Below, piece after piece: positions 1-11,781 of a stretch of 64,000 bases of DNA (its first letter is position 1; every line of letters starts with the position of its first letter). The stretch lies in NCBI GenBank assembly GCA_003024175.1, contig MDYQ01000035.1:172154-236153 (forward strand), read 5' to 3'. A program made the position numbers and the translations under genes. Source of the stretch: Planoprotostelium fungivorum. Taxonomy: Eukaryota; Evosea; Variosea; Cavosteliida; Cavosteliaceae. Below the pieces are notes generated by a model. That model was not told where the DNA came from, ran no database searches, and saw only the letters and a list, made by a program, of their open reading frames with translations.

Positions 1-19
1 CATCAACTGATGAGAGTAG

Positions 20-2568
20 ATATCGTGAATATCACTCTGGGACAGAACTACACCTCCGAGAACGACGCCAGATACGAGTTGTCGGTCGATGTTCCTCACA
101 TCTATTCCTTCGCCCTTCAGGACTCCATCATTTCCAATCTAGTGGGCTTCAGTAACAAGCTTTACGTAGCTGCCAACACCACCTTGATCACTACGGGTTC
201 AGGTAAACACTTGTGACCGTGGAGTGGCTGACGTTCACATCAGTCTACCCCTTGTACGCCACAACCTATCCTACGACATATGATGTGCAACAGGCTGACA
301 TGTTTGGTAGCACCTTCGTGTACGAAGGAGTGATGTACTCTGCCCCTAGTCTCATCTGCTCTTCACAAGATGCCGTCGTTCTCTTGGATCAATTTCAAAC
401 ACTCGACTACAACGTAAGTAGATCATAGACGTGTCACATGTCGATCAAATTTCAGTTTCTACCCGCTCAAACCTGCAACTTCTTCTCTTCTTTTCTTTCT
501 GCGTTCAATGCCACAGTCATATCCGCTCAGACACCTGCCACACTGAGCGCGTCCGAGTCGGCTATGTATGATGTCAATTGTCAGACGTACGGCAACTCGA
601 CCGCCAAATATGTTCTCATCAAGCTGATCAACACCGACGCCACTTCCAAGGGAGGTATCATCAACGGTCTGAAAGTCAAGTCTCAACCTGGAGCGTTCGA
701 TATCGCATTCAACTGCGGTGCCGAGAACACCATCGATCTGAACATCGAAGTGAACGGACCCTGTGAGATATCGATGTCACACGATACACCCTCTCACATC
801 TCACAGACAATGAAGTGGTCAGCTACAACGTCGATCAACTGAGGGCTTATTCATTAGGATTCTACCAGGTCAACGTGACGGCTGGCATCATCTCGGATCC
901 ATTCAGTAGTAGTCTACTGAAAGAGCTTGGCGTGCAGGGTTGGTGAGAGGATACAAGCCATGTGTCTCTCTGATGATGACAGCTCCACGGAAATGTCTTA
1001 CAACTATTTCGGCAACATCGAGAATGGCGTCGTCGATCGTGAGTCACTGCACCTTCTGCAGTTCAGCTGACGGGACGTCAGTGTGTTACACGGTCAATGA
1101 CAGCATGATCATCGATGTCCCTACCATCAACACTGGATATGTCATCCGGCCACCTGAGGGATACTGCATTCGAAGCGATGGTATTCCCAGCAACTCGTCG
1201 TCTAACGTCTTTCTGTTGTCGGACACTTCCTCCAGTTTCCTCTACGAAGACGACAACACGGCCCTGTACACTGTCACTTGCTCCGATGACATCTTTTACG
1301 TCAGACTGTCCGACGTGGAGTCAATGAGAATCAATTTTACTCTCGGTGAGTGACGTCATCTACCATCCATCTACTGACAGAATGATAGTTCCCGTCCGCC
1401 AACAAGGAGTGTACGGACAGACCTACGACGTTGATGGACTCCTCGCCATTCAGTATCCTCCCCTCAAGGCCTCTGTTGGTATCTTATCAACCAACGTCAC
1501 TGGATCGGCCCACAGCCTCTCTCCTGTTGTGAATCCGCGAATGCTGGGAAAGAGAGCAGTGAGCGCCAACTTTTTGACCGGGAGCAACAGCCTGCAGACC
1601 AGTAATTCTCTCCCAACGCAGTTCATCGTGCTGGCACAGGGACAAGGACAGATGACGACCAATTTGGCCACCAGTGAGTCTTCGTATGAGGACTTCGACG
1701 TGACGAAATGTCAGGTGATGGACTGAACGTCGGATACGACACCACGTCCACTACATCTTCTAGCAGCTCTACATCCAGCACATCTTCCACTGAATCGAGC
1801 AGCTCCACCAGTTCCGATGAGTCCACCAGCTCCACCAGCTCTGAGGAGTCTACCAGCTCTACCAGCTCCGTAGAATCAACTAGCTCCACTAGCTCCGATG
1901 AGTCCACCAGCTCCACCAGCTCCGATGAGTCTACCAGCTCCACTAGCTCCGATGAGTCTACCAGCTCCACCAGCTCCGATGAGTCTACCAGCTCTACCAG
2001 CTCCGGTGAGTCCACCAGCTCTACCAGCTCTACCAGCTCCGATGAGTCGACCAGTTCCACTAGCTCCGATGAGTCCACCAGCTCTACCAGCTCCACTACA
2101 CTCGACACTACATCTGAGGAGCCATCGACCGAGTCACCCTCTACCTCCTCTGTCAGCTCTACCACCTCCACAACATTTGACACTACCTCTGAGGAGTTGT
2201 CTACTGAATCACCCTCCACCTTCACTACTTCTGTCCGCTCTACCACCTCCACTACTTCCGTACAGTCTACCACCTCTTCCACCTCTTCCACCTCTTCCAC
2301 CTCTTTCTCGTCCACCTCCTCTGTCGTGACTTCGTCAGAGAGTGAAGAGAATGGTACAGACTCATCCACTACCACCACGACATCTGCCTCTGTGTCTTTC
2401 ACAGACACCTCTGTGTCGCCAGACAACATCTCGAACGACAGCTCTATGGTCAAGGTATCTGTCCTCTCTGTGGTCGTCATGGCCCTCTTGTGTCTCTTCT
2501 CAGAAGGGTCGATAAAGAATCTTTTGAGTGCAAGTCTTCCATCACAAGTTATACAATATAACGAATAA
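20..2568 (+). CDS. Secreted Ser/Thr-rich surface protein, paralogue A (5' truncated by window)
   Basis: Unknown family. The window starts inside the gene; the exons for the signal peptide and first module, present in paralogue B, lie upstream. Visible exons begin near 20, 244, 456 and 807 and continue to about 1710, separated by introns of about 40 nt that are also similar to those of B. The ectodomain has paired cysteines and conserved blocks (NITLGQNYTSEN; NGPCE/NGPY; PPEGYCIRSDGIPSN; GVYGQTYDVDGL; QYPPLKAS). It leads into a mucin-like stalk from about 1740, with repeats of DESTSSTSS, and ends in a hydrophobic stretch (about 2445-2495) like a GPI signal. In this copy the stop found in B after that stretch has become a Ser codon, adding about 21 residues. 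A surface adhesin or coat protein is an inference. Confidence 0.8.
1798..2096 (+). repeat. 27-bp coding minisatellite in paralogue A
   Basis: Tandem 27-nt units encode DESTSSTSS with small synonymous differences (AGC TCC ACC AGC TCC GAT GAG TCC pattern). The repeat keeps the reading frame and forms the Ser/Thr-rich stalk. The same unit type occurs in paralogue B. Confidence 0.9.
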
Positions 2569-4677
2569 TCAGGTGTACATCACGAGTTGATATTGTTCGG
2601 TGTCGGTATCGTGCATTGTGCAAATACGCGTCTGCCTCCTCACCTCGTCAGCTGAAAATCCATCGGAATTACAGAGGAGACCACAGCAACTGTTGTCCAC
2701 CTGTATCGTTGGACATCACAGCCAAGATGGTCGCCTTGATGATGAAAGTAAAACTTCACCGCTCGATCAAGGTGTTGCCTGCATTGTGAGTGATGTATCG
2801 CAAAGAGTTCCATTCTTCTCTTCTATAAAATCGCTCAACATCTCTGGTCGATGTGACTCACCTTCTGTTGAATCTTTGTATCGAGTATCAGGGTCGATCA
2901 GTGACATGATTTGATCTATTATGATGACGGGAGAGATCCAAGTTCGAGTAATCTCTCAACATCGTGACATTCAAATATGCATGCCACTTCTTCCGCAGAG
3001 CTTAAAGAGAATCGCTTCAACATATTATGTAAATATTCGCTTGGGCCGCACAATAGAAGAGACACGTGCCCGCAAGATCTGGTGAGAACTGCTGTCAAGT
3101 CTTTGGACAACCTGAGTAAGCCAGCAATGCACTGTTGTTCTTTCAAGCCGTACGAAGTTCAGAGAAATGGAAGACGGGGAGAATTTTATTAATCCATTCG
3201 TACGACCAAGTGTCGCCACCCGTTTGCTCCTTACACACAAACAAACAACGAGATACAACAGAATGAACTCGTGGTACACCTTGATCTGTGTCATGGATGT
3301 AACATTTTCTCGTCATGTATCATGAAGATCATGTGATCACCTTCAGTGGTTCGTTGATTGGCTCTATGTTTGTGTGTACTCGTGATGTTCTTCATCTTTC
3401 GAAAAACTCGTATAAAGTCATGTAGAGCAACCTTCTCGTTGACTCTCGTCTCCTCTCAGGCTAAATGCTGTATCCATGATTGGAGGCTAGAAAATAGTCA
3501 ATCATTCCAATGGATGATGGCATCAAGTGGGTAAAAAGAGATGACGTGACAGATGATGTGATGATGATGGTTGGTGTTCGCTCAGATGACAACGACAACA
3601 AGGTGATGACAATCGTGATGATAGTCGTGATGATGATCGTGGTGACGTTTGTGATGATGAGACAGTGAGAGATGATGACAAGATGATCACGATCTCACCA
3701 AAAAGAACCAAAAGTTGATTCCATTTTGACAGTGATCTCAGAGATGAAGTAGAAGGTCTCACGCTGCTCGAAATGACCATCACATCCATCGCTACAGGAA
3801 GATGATATCATAGCCTTGAAGTCGTTCCACTACCTGACATTATTTCTCCAAGACTGCCCACACAAAATGCTTGTCTGTGTATTGATCGTGATAATCCCAT
3901 TCCACTCGCTCCTCCTTGAGTCTCTCTTGTAGTTGACCATCATCAGATCGTTGTGTTTTCCTGCGTCAAGCGGATAATACTTTCTTCTCGTCTCCCCTCT
4001 GTCTCTTGCATTGTGCTCTTTTCTTTCGCTTATGACATCCATCACATTGCGAGCGAGAGGTGATGGACCGCCAACATCAATTGCCTCTCTTCCCTGATGC
4101 TGCAGTGTCACTGAACGAAGAGAGTAAGATGTATTGAAGAGTGTGATGGTGTCCGCTCACTCTTGAGACGAGGTGGGTGATTCGAACGGACGGCTCACAC
4201 AATGTTGGGCATTACGACATGTGAATCAGCAAAAGGTATACTTTCAATGCTCCTCCCATTTGCTCTGACGAGAAATGAGTTTTTGGATGGCAACAGTACT
4301 CACTCTGACGAGTCTCGTGTAGGAGGAATATATGGATTCTCAGGTATCACAGATCTGCCATCTTCGGTGAGATCAGTTGACATGGTCAGATCGAACAGTG
4401 TATTAATAGTGAAAATACATCGAAAACAGTCTATTCGGAAGCTAAGATGTCTCCTTCAAAGGACCTTACGAAAGTATTGCGTAGATGTAAAGCGAGAACT
4501 CCTCTCATACCCCACGCAAGTCTGGATATCTCCATGGTGAACATTCATTTCGTGACTTGGATCTGCTCCTTCGTGGTCGTTCTTTGTCGCATTCCCGTTT
4601 ATGACCGTTACCTGGCCGATTCACCTTGATCGGGTGTGGCTTTGGCGCACCTCCTTCATTCTTTCGGAAGCAACAAG
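2569..4677. other. Intergenic region between tandem paralogues A and B
   Basis: No convincing gene was found. Open frames here (for example 2600-2914, 3523-3789 minus, 3830-4111 minus, 4202-4540) lack recognisable domains, codon regularity and plausible splice structure. A GATGATGA-rich low-complexity stretch lies at about 3535-3680. The promoter of paralogue B is probably in the last few hundred bases. Confidence 0.5.
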
Positions 4678-7665
4678 ATGAGAGGCGCTCTCTCTCTCTT
4701 TCTCCTCTGTATCGCCCTCTCCCAGGCCATCGTGAGTCCTCTGTCACCATCGCCGCCTCTCATCTTTATCAGGAGTATGTGACGCCGGTAACTATCGTTC
4801 CTACCACTGGCTTCTTCTCTCCCCTCTATAAGGCAGACCCACCCGCCGTCTTCAAGTACACATTGAACGGACTGTTCGGCATCTCTTTCGATGCGGCCTT
4901 CTGCGATGGAAAACCCGCGTACTACTCGGCTGCCACCTGTTCCACCTATCAAGTCGTTCTGGGCACTTGGTTTGATGAGCCTGTTACCTTCTTTAGCCCT
5001 GCCTCCCTCGTTGTGGTTCAGACAGGTGAACACATCCGGGTTCCATCGTATCGCTGTCCACATCGTCCAACCCCATCATCATCCATCATCCACACCTCAC
5101 CATCTTCTATAAACTGACGAAAATAGATATCGTTCACATCACTCTGGGACAGAACTACACCTCCGAGAACCCCACCAGCTACCAGTTCTCATCCGACGTT
5201 CCCTACCTCTATACATTCACTCAGGAGGGCTTTGGCTTCGATCGAGTGGACTTCAGTGACAAGTTCTACGCGCCTGCCAACGCAACCTTGCTCACTACGG
5301 GTTTAGGTAAACACTTGAGACCGTAGAGTGGCTGACATTCACATCAGCCTACCCGCTGTACGCCACGACCTATCCTACGACGTTTGAAGTGCAAGAGGCT
5401 GGCTCCACTTTCGTGTATCAAGGCGTGACATATCCCACCAATGATGTCATCTGCACTTCACAAGATGCCGTCGTTCTCGTGGATCAAGCTCCTTTCACCA
5501 TCTTTGACGTGAGTGGAAGAGATCGACGTGTCACGTGTTGACCACGTTTCAGTTCCTACCCGCTCGCACCTGCAAAAACTTCGCATATTACAACAGTGCG
5601 TACACAGCTACAGTCATCTCCACTCAGACACCTGCCACACTGAGCGTGTCTGCGTCGGGCATGTACGATGTCACTTGTCAGACGTACGGCAACTCGACCT
5701 CCAACTATGTTCTCGTCAAGCTGGTCAACACCGACGCCACTTCTAAGGGAGGTATCATCAATGGTAACACCATCTCCTCTCGACCTGGAACGTTCGATGC
5801 CGTCTTCAACTGCGGTGCTGATACAAGCTTCCCCTTGAACATCAAAGTGAACGGACCCTGTGAGATATCGATGTCACACGATGCACCCTCTCACATCTCA
5901 CAGACAATGAAGTGGTCAGCTTTACCTCCGAAGGGCACTTGTTTGGTTATCCCCAGGATTTCTACAAGGTCAACGTGCAGGCTGGCATCATCTCTGATCC
6001 ATCGGCTGATAATCCGTTGAAGGACTATGGAGGACAGACTTGGTAAGAGGAAACAAGTCTTTGTATCTCCTTGCTGATCATGTCACGACAGCTCCACGGG
6101 TACGCCTTTCAACTATTTCGGCACCATCCCCATTGCCGAATTCAGTTGTGAGTCACTGCACCTTTTGTACTTGAGCTGACGCGATGTCAGTGTGTTACAC
6201 GGTCAATGGCAGCACCGTCATCGATGTCCCTGACAGGAACAGTGCCTTCATCATCCAGCCACCTGAGGGATACTGCATCAGAAGTGATGGCATTCCCAGC
6301 AACTCGTCCAACTATGTCTCTCTGTTATCGGACACTTCCTCTTCTTTCTTCTACGAAGACGAGAACACACCACTGTACACTATCACTTGCTCCACTGACA
6401 CCTTGTACGTACATCTGAATGATGCGCAACCGATGACAGTCAACTTCACTCTCGGTGAGTGATATCATCTACAATCCATTCACTGACAGAATGATAGTTC
6501 CCATCGCTGGACAAGGAGTGTACGGACAGACCTACGACATCGACGGTCTCTTGATCCTTCAGTATCCCCCCCTCACAGCCCCCGCTGGAGTCCTATCAAT
6601 TCATTTTGCTGAATCGGCCAACAGTCCCGTTCCTGTCAGGAATACGCGAATGCAAGGAGGAAAGAGAGCAGTGTCCGACGGCTTCATGTTTTTCAGCAAC
6701 ACCCTGAAGACCAACACCTCTCCTCCTTCTGAGTTCATCTTGCTGGCGAGGGGACAAGGACAGATGACGGTCAACTTGGCTACCAGTGAGTCATGGTGTG
6801 AAGACTTTGGCATGACGAAATGTCAGTTAATGGATTGAACGTGGACTACAACAACATCTCTTCTAGCAGCTCTTCCACCGAGTCGAGCAGCTCCACAAGC
6901 TCTGACGAGTCCACAAGCTCCACCAGCTCTGACGAGTCCACAAGCTCCACTAGCTCTGACGAGTCCACAAGCTCCACAAGCTCTGACGAGTCCACTAGCT
7001 CCACCAGCTCTGACGAGTCCACTAGCTCCACCAGCTCTGACGAGTCCACTAGCTCCACCAGCTCCGTAGAATCTACCAGCTCCACTAGCTCTGAAGAGTC
7101 CACAAGCTCCACCAGCTCTGTCGAATCAACAAGCTCCACTAGCTCTGAAGAGTCCACAAGCTCCACTAGCTCTGAAGAGTCCTCCAGCTCCACTAGCTCT
7201 GAGGAATCTACCAGCTCGACTACACTCGACACTACCAGCTCGACTACACTCGACACTACCAGCTCGACTACACTCGACACTACATCTGAGGAGCCATCGA
7301 CCGAGTCACCCTCTACCTCCTCTGTCAGCTCTACCACCTCCACTTCACTCGACACTACCTCCGAGGAGTTATCTACCGAGTCACCTTCTTCTACCTCCAC
7401 CACTTCCGTACAGTCTACCACATCTTCCACCTCTTCCACCTCTTCTTCCTCCACCTCTTCCACCTCTTCTTCTTCCACCTCCTCTGTCGTGACTTCGTCA
7501 GAGAGTGAAGAGGGTGCCACAGACTCTTCCACTACCACCACGACGTCTGCCTCTGTGTCTTTCACAGACACCTCTGTGTTACCAGACAACGTCACGAGTG
7601 ACAGCTCTATGGTCAAGGCATCTGTCCTCTCAGTGGTCGTCATGGTCCTCTTTTATCTCTGCTGA
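4678..7665 (+). CDS. Secreted Ser/Thr-rich surface protein, paralogue B (complete)
   Basis: Complete member of the local family. Exon 1 (4678-4731) encodes a signal peptide (MRGALSLFLLCIALSQA); exon 2 starts at 4773. The first module carries TTGFFSPLY and a conserved cysteine pair (CDG...CSTYQVVL). The next exons repeat the block order of paralogue A, with short introns at matching positions. The stalk from about 6865 to 7480 is almost entirely Ser, Thr, Glu and Asp, built of DESTSSTSS-type 27-nt units and then TTLDTTS repeats. The C terminus (SSMVKASVLSVVVMVLFYLC) is a hydrophobic tail ending at the stop, like a GPI-attachment signal. This architecture suggests a heavily O-glycosylated, membrane-anchored surface protein. 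I do not recognise the ectodomain fold. High similarity to A, introns included, indicates recent tandem duplication. Confidence 0.85.
6874..7214 (+). repeat. 27-bp coding minisatellite in paralogue B
   Basis: About a dozen 27-nt units encode DESTSSTSS, with later units switching to EESTSSTSS. The array is longer than in A and shows its own unit variants (ACAAGC versus ACCAGC), consistent with local homogenisation after duplication. Three copies of a 27-nt TTLDTTSS-type unit follow at about 7209-7285. Confidence 0.9.
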
Positions 7666-7673
7666 GAACAGTC

Positions 7674-7679
7674 AATAAA
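7674..7679 (+). terminator. AATAAA polyadenylation signal of paralogue B
   Basis: AATAAA lies 8 nt past the TGA stop. The matching site in paralogue A reads GATAAA, so A has lost the canonical hexamer as well as the stop. Confidence 0.6.
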
Positions 7680-7853
7680 GACTCGACTGCAAAACTCTCA
7701 TCGAAAGGACGATTAGATGGTGTTGTATATATCTCATCAGCCAAGACTTCGTCTGAATCCTGGTGTGGAGTTCGAAAAGTGATGCAAAGCGAATGGTTTC
7801 GCATATTCGAGAGAACAGAGTCGCGGGAGGACAAAACAAAACGATCAGATCCG

Positions 7854-9822
7854 ATGAAGGTCATCCTCCTTCTATGTCTGGCCATTGTTGCCGTCAGTGC
7901 CGTTCGCAACTCCTTTGCCTTTTCACCCAACAGAGTTTCTAGGGCTTTCGCTCTGGAGAATGCTGGTATGTTGCATTCTCTTGATTGAACTGACTTGGAT
8001 AGAACCCAGCGACAACGCTCGGTGGTTTGAGCAAGAATTAGACCATTTCTCCCCCCAAGATCAGGTGTCTTTCAAATGATCCATCACGAATCTAAATGCA
8101 TTATAGGGAACCTGGAAGCAGAGATACTTTGTTAATGAGACATACTATAAGGCAGGAGGCCCTTTCTTCAGTGAGTCTGAGTATCATTCCATCCTCCACT
8201 GACATTCAACCAAGTCAATGTCGGTGGTGAGGGAGCGATCAGCGAGAAGGAAGTCACTGGACACCTGATGATGTCCTCTTACGCTCAGACATACGGCGCC
8301 ATGGTCGTCTCCGTTGAGCACAGGTATCACACCATCCATATCTGTCCGTCTGATCATTCTCACAGATTCTACGGAGAGAGCCAACCTTTCCCCGATCTCT
8401 CCACCGATAACCTCAGACTCTTGAGCAGTCAGCAAGCTCTCGCCGATCTTGCCAACTTCATCGTCCATCTGAAGGTGCACATCCCCTCCATCATCCATTC
8501 CATGCGATATCATCGACTACATGACTCTCCACTTCGCGCCAAAACTGAGACTCTATCTATAGGAGCAGTACGGTGCCCCCGATGCCCCCGTGATCACCTT
8601 CGGTGGAAGCTACCCCGGAGCACTCGCCGCGTGGTGAGTGGTCACGTGACCTATGACGTGTAATGACGTCACAACAGGTTTAGAATGAAGTACCCACACG
8701 TCACCATGGGCTCCATCGCCTCTTCTGCTCCCGTATTCGCCGCCCTCGATTTCTACGGCTACATGGACGTTGTAGACAAGTAAATTTCCTCGAAATTTCA
8801 CTCCTCACCTCTACAGGTCCCTCGCATCCGTTTCGGGCGAGATCTGCGATCGCAGGATTCAGATCGCCACGGCCTACGTAGACAAACTCGTGCAGACAGA
8901 AGAAGGAAGGGACACTCTCGCAGCCGCATTCAACATCTGCAGACCTCTCGTCTCAGACAAAGACATCAGCACCATGTACGCCAACCTCATGGGAAATTTC
9001 CAGGTATCTACACCGTTGTAGACGGATGATGACGTCATCAGGGAGTCGTACAGTACGACGAGGAGGGTTCACCCATCACCATCCAGACCGTCTGTGATAT
9101 CATGGAGTCCGGTAGTGACCGAGATGCCTTTGAAAACTACCAGAAAGTCAACGCTCTGGTCAACGGAAAGAACTGCATCGAGTGCAACTACGACGCGACG
9201 ATCGATCTCCTCAAGCAGGTGAGTCGTCTACAACGATGTAGATGCTGAATAAAACAGACCGACCACAAGGCCGCCGGTGTTGGAATGCGTCAGTGGACTT
9301 ATCAGACTTGTCTCGAATTCGGTTACTTTCAGACAACCGACTCAGAGAACCAGGTGATCCACATCAAATTTCCCGCGCATTTTAAACCCTAAATCCAGCC
9401 CTTTGGTGACAATGTACCCCTGTCCTACTACACAGACATGTGCCACGACACGTTCGGCTTCACTTTTAAACCCAGAGTCAACGAGACCAACTTGTACTAT
9501 GGAGGTAGAAATCCAAGAGGTGCCTCCAATATCGATTTTGTCAACGGCTCCATCGACCCCTGGCACGCCCTCTCCATCACCGAGGGTGAAGTCGGTCGTG
9601 GCAGGTTGTAGATTGACGTCACCAGACTTCTCCCAGACGGTCATTGCTACGTTCGTGCAGGGAACAGCTCACTGTGATGACATGCTGCCACCCAAGAACG
9701 GAACCACACCGAGAGGTGAGGAGTATGACGTGAGATGACGTAGAATGACGTCATCAGATATGATCGTAGCTCAGAAGGAGATCAGGAGCAGAATCGGATT
9801 GTGGCTGCGTCAGGCTAGATGA
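7854..9822 (+). CDS. Serine carboxypeptidase of family S28 (PRCP/thymus-specific serine protease type)
   Basis: Thirteen exons give a secreted S28 peptidase, a family that removes residues after proline or acts in lysosome-like compartments. The start at 7854 gives a signal peptide (MKVILLLCLAIVAVSA). Family landmarks in order: DNARWFEQELDHF, FINVGGEGAIS, VSVEHRFYGESQPF, the nucleophile motif GGSYPGALAAW, the Asp motif VNGSIDPWHALS and the His motif GTAHCDDM. All three catalytic residues are present. Exon starts are 8003, 8107, 8215, 8366, 8563, 8678, 8817, 9042, 9258, 9399, 9626 and 9758. The intron at 9586-9625 is needed to join the Asp and His exons; reading through it meets a stop. Four introns carry TGACGTCA or a close variant just before the 3' splice site. 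The length is typical of the family. Confidence 0.93.
9007..9022 (+). repeat. Intronic near-palindrome, CGTTGTAGA motif
   Basis: TCTACACCGTTGTAGA in the intron at 9004-9041 of the S28 peptidase is a near-palindrome of the motif found in many introns of the window. The same intron ends TGATGACGTCATCAG. Confidence 0.6.
9227..9242 (+). repeat. Intronic near-palindrome, TCTACAACG motif
   Basis: TCTACAACGATGTAGA occupies much of the 39-nt intron at 9219-9257. It matches the palindrome at 12626-12641 except for one base. Confidence 0.6.
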
Positions 9823-10212
9823 TTCAGATAAATACGTGGTATTCGTCGTTGTAGATGTGATCGATGTCGTACCACCTTCACGATCGACTGATGGACGTTC
9901 TGAGTGTAGTTCTATTCAGGAGAATGTGGACATCACTTTTTGTGGACTTGTAACCACAACGACAAGTCCGCGACATCGGTCGCATCGTGGAGTTCGTTAG
10001 AGAATGTTACAGCAGGTTGAGTCTGCTTTAGCATATTTTGAGAACAATTCGGGACATGAGAGTCTTCAGAGGATGAGCATCATGCTTGGATCAGCTTAAG
10101 AGGAAATCTTCCGCGCGAAAACTCGCCGAAAAAATGAGATTCTTTGAGATTTCACCCTCGATATCTGACATGATGATACAGAATCACACAATCCAAGACA
10201 CACGCACGCAGC
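9823..10212. other. Intergenic region
   Basis: About 390 bp between the peptidase stop and the GRAM gene start. No open frame or RNA gene is visible. The 3' end of the upstream gene and the promoter of the downstream gene must lie here. Confidence 0.5.
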
Positions 10213-11648
10213 ATGAACCCTCTTAACGAATACGTACCCGCCGTTCAACAATGGAGCGCCATAGACCCGAATCTTTCAGGTAGATTCGTAAACAATAAGG
10301 TGATCCACCTGCATCTGACTCTCGAAGCTAACTCTCTTCAGCTGACACAGACTGAAGGAGGTGCTCAGGTGATGCGATCAACCGCTTCACTCGTTTGACA
10401 TTGATGTTCAGATCTTAGAGACACAGAGCATGAACCGCGCCGGCTTTGGAGGCAAGCTATCCAACTTGTTCCATCGAGCTGAAGATCGATTTGGAGGTAC
10501 CCCCAACAGCCGTTGGGCTCTATTCGGTGTGTGACCACAGACGACAAGTCTCTGAAAGAGGCAGGCATAAACGAGAATCTCTTGGCGGAATTCACGGCAA
10601 AGACCTCTTACGGTGCCGCCACAGCTCTCAAAGGTTGGATCTTCTTGGTAAGAGCACGCCAATCGCATGCGGTTCTGATCCATACAGGCTGAAAATCACT
10701 TTGGGTGGGTATCGCACATCGACAGTCAAAACAGAGTGGTGAAGGTGATCGATTCGTGACGATCCATTGCGGGGTGGAATTGATGGACCCAGACTCTGAT
10801 TCCATGGGTGAACGTCACCGACATCATCCCCACCTCTCGTCACGGTCCCTCTAAGAAATACCAATTCCGTCCCATCACAGAGCCAGGCTCAGCTCAACCT
10901 GAAGGCTTTCAACTGTTGACCAGGTACGGTTCGCATCACCCTTCACTCCATCGATGTCCAATGATGTCCAATTCGGTCTGATTCATCTCAGAGATAATTT
11001 AGTCTACCAGTTCTTCGGTCTCAAAAGCAATATCGAACAAGTCTTTCAACTTTTAAACAACGTGTGGCTCGGTAGACACACCATCCCCGGTTTCGTCTCT
11101 GGCCTCCAAATCGGTGGATTCAATCTGGGTCCCCACAACGTCCAGGGCTACGGTCTAGCCGCTCAGGCACCTCAGGTGAGGACTCCATCAGGTAGATGAC
11201 GAGTCGTGATGGGAGACAGATCGAGACGATGTATCATCAGAACACGCTGAATCCAAACTTGCAGAATACGACGGCGCCACACACGGCGTCGATTCAGAAC
11301 CCGAGTTACCCGCCGACCATGAGATCGACGGCTGCGAGAGGAGTTCCAGGAGGTTACGCTCAGACGACTCTCCTTCCATCCACTGCTGCTGTCGTGTCAC
11401 AGACGTCCACCATGTCGTCTCACATCATGCCACCGTCCGTATCACCTGTGAGGGTCAATCAGCCAACAGCTTCGGTTTCTCAATACGACCTGGCGAACCT
11501 CGTTCACAGAGGTTTAGTGCAGCCGGTCTCGACTGCCCCAGCCGCACCTGCGATCGTGACGACGATGGGACTTCAGAAGGGATACGCTCAGTCCTCCACG
11601 GGTGCAGCTTTGGGTCAGACCGCTCCCGGTGTCAAGTTTGGGCTGTGA
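10213..11648 (+). CDS. GRAM-domain protein with low-complexity C terminus
   Basis: Eight exons (10213-10299, 10342-10368, 10412-10496, 10541-10647, 10688-10744, 10793-10923, 10992-11175, 11220-11648). After splicing, the central part reads ALKGWIFLAENHFGWVS, then VNVTDIIPTS, then GFQLLTRDNLVYQFFGL and VFQLLNNVW. This strand pattern is characteristic of GRAM domains, a PH-like fold that usually binds phosphoinositides or sterol-rich membranes. The last 140 residues are rich in Ser, Thr, Gln and Pro, contain no recognised domain and are probably disordered. The N terminus (MNPLNEYVPAVQQW) is short and unassigned. A membrane-associated adaptor or regulator is likely, but the exact orthologue is unknown. 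The domain appears only after removing four short introns. Confidence 0.75.
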
Positions 11649-11781
11649 CCTCTTCATGATGGACGAGTGAACGATATAAACTTAATCTATCGATAGTTGA
11701 TGAAAACTACAACGCGGTGGAATGAAATGCCGCTGGGAATTGTAGTGTGACATCGACCGTTTCTGAGACGCAGACGCAAGC

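Noticed and set aside
1798-2096. CRISPR-like array
   Set aside because: Units are contiguous coding repeats with no unique spacers, in a spliced eukaryotic gene.
1623-2480. Long minus-strand open frame (285 codons), and similar ones at 6846-7643 and 57252-58442
   Set aside because: They are antisense readings of the Ser/Thr minisatellites; the repeats lack stops on both strands. The plus-strand frames have signal peptides, introns and paralogues.
9560-9660. Premature stop in the S28 peptidase before the catalytic His
   Set aside because: A 40-nt GT-AG intron at 9586-9625 removes the stop and restores GTAHCDDM in frame.
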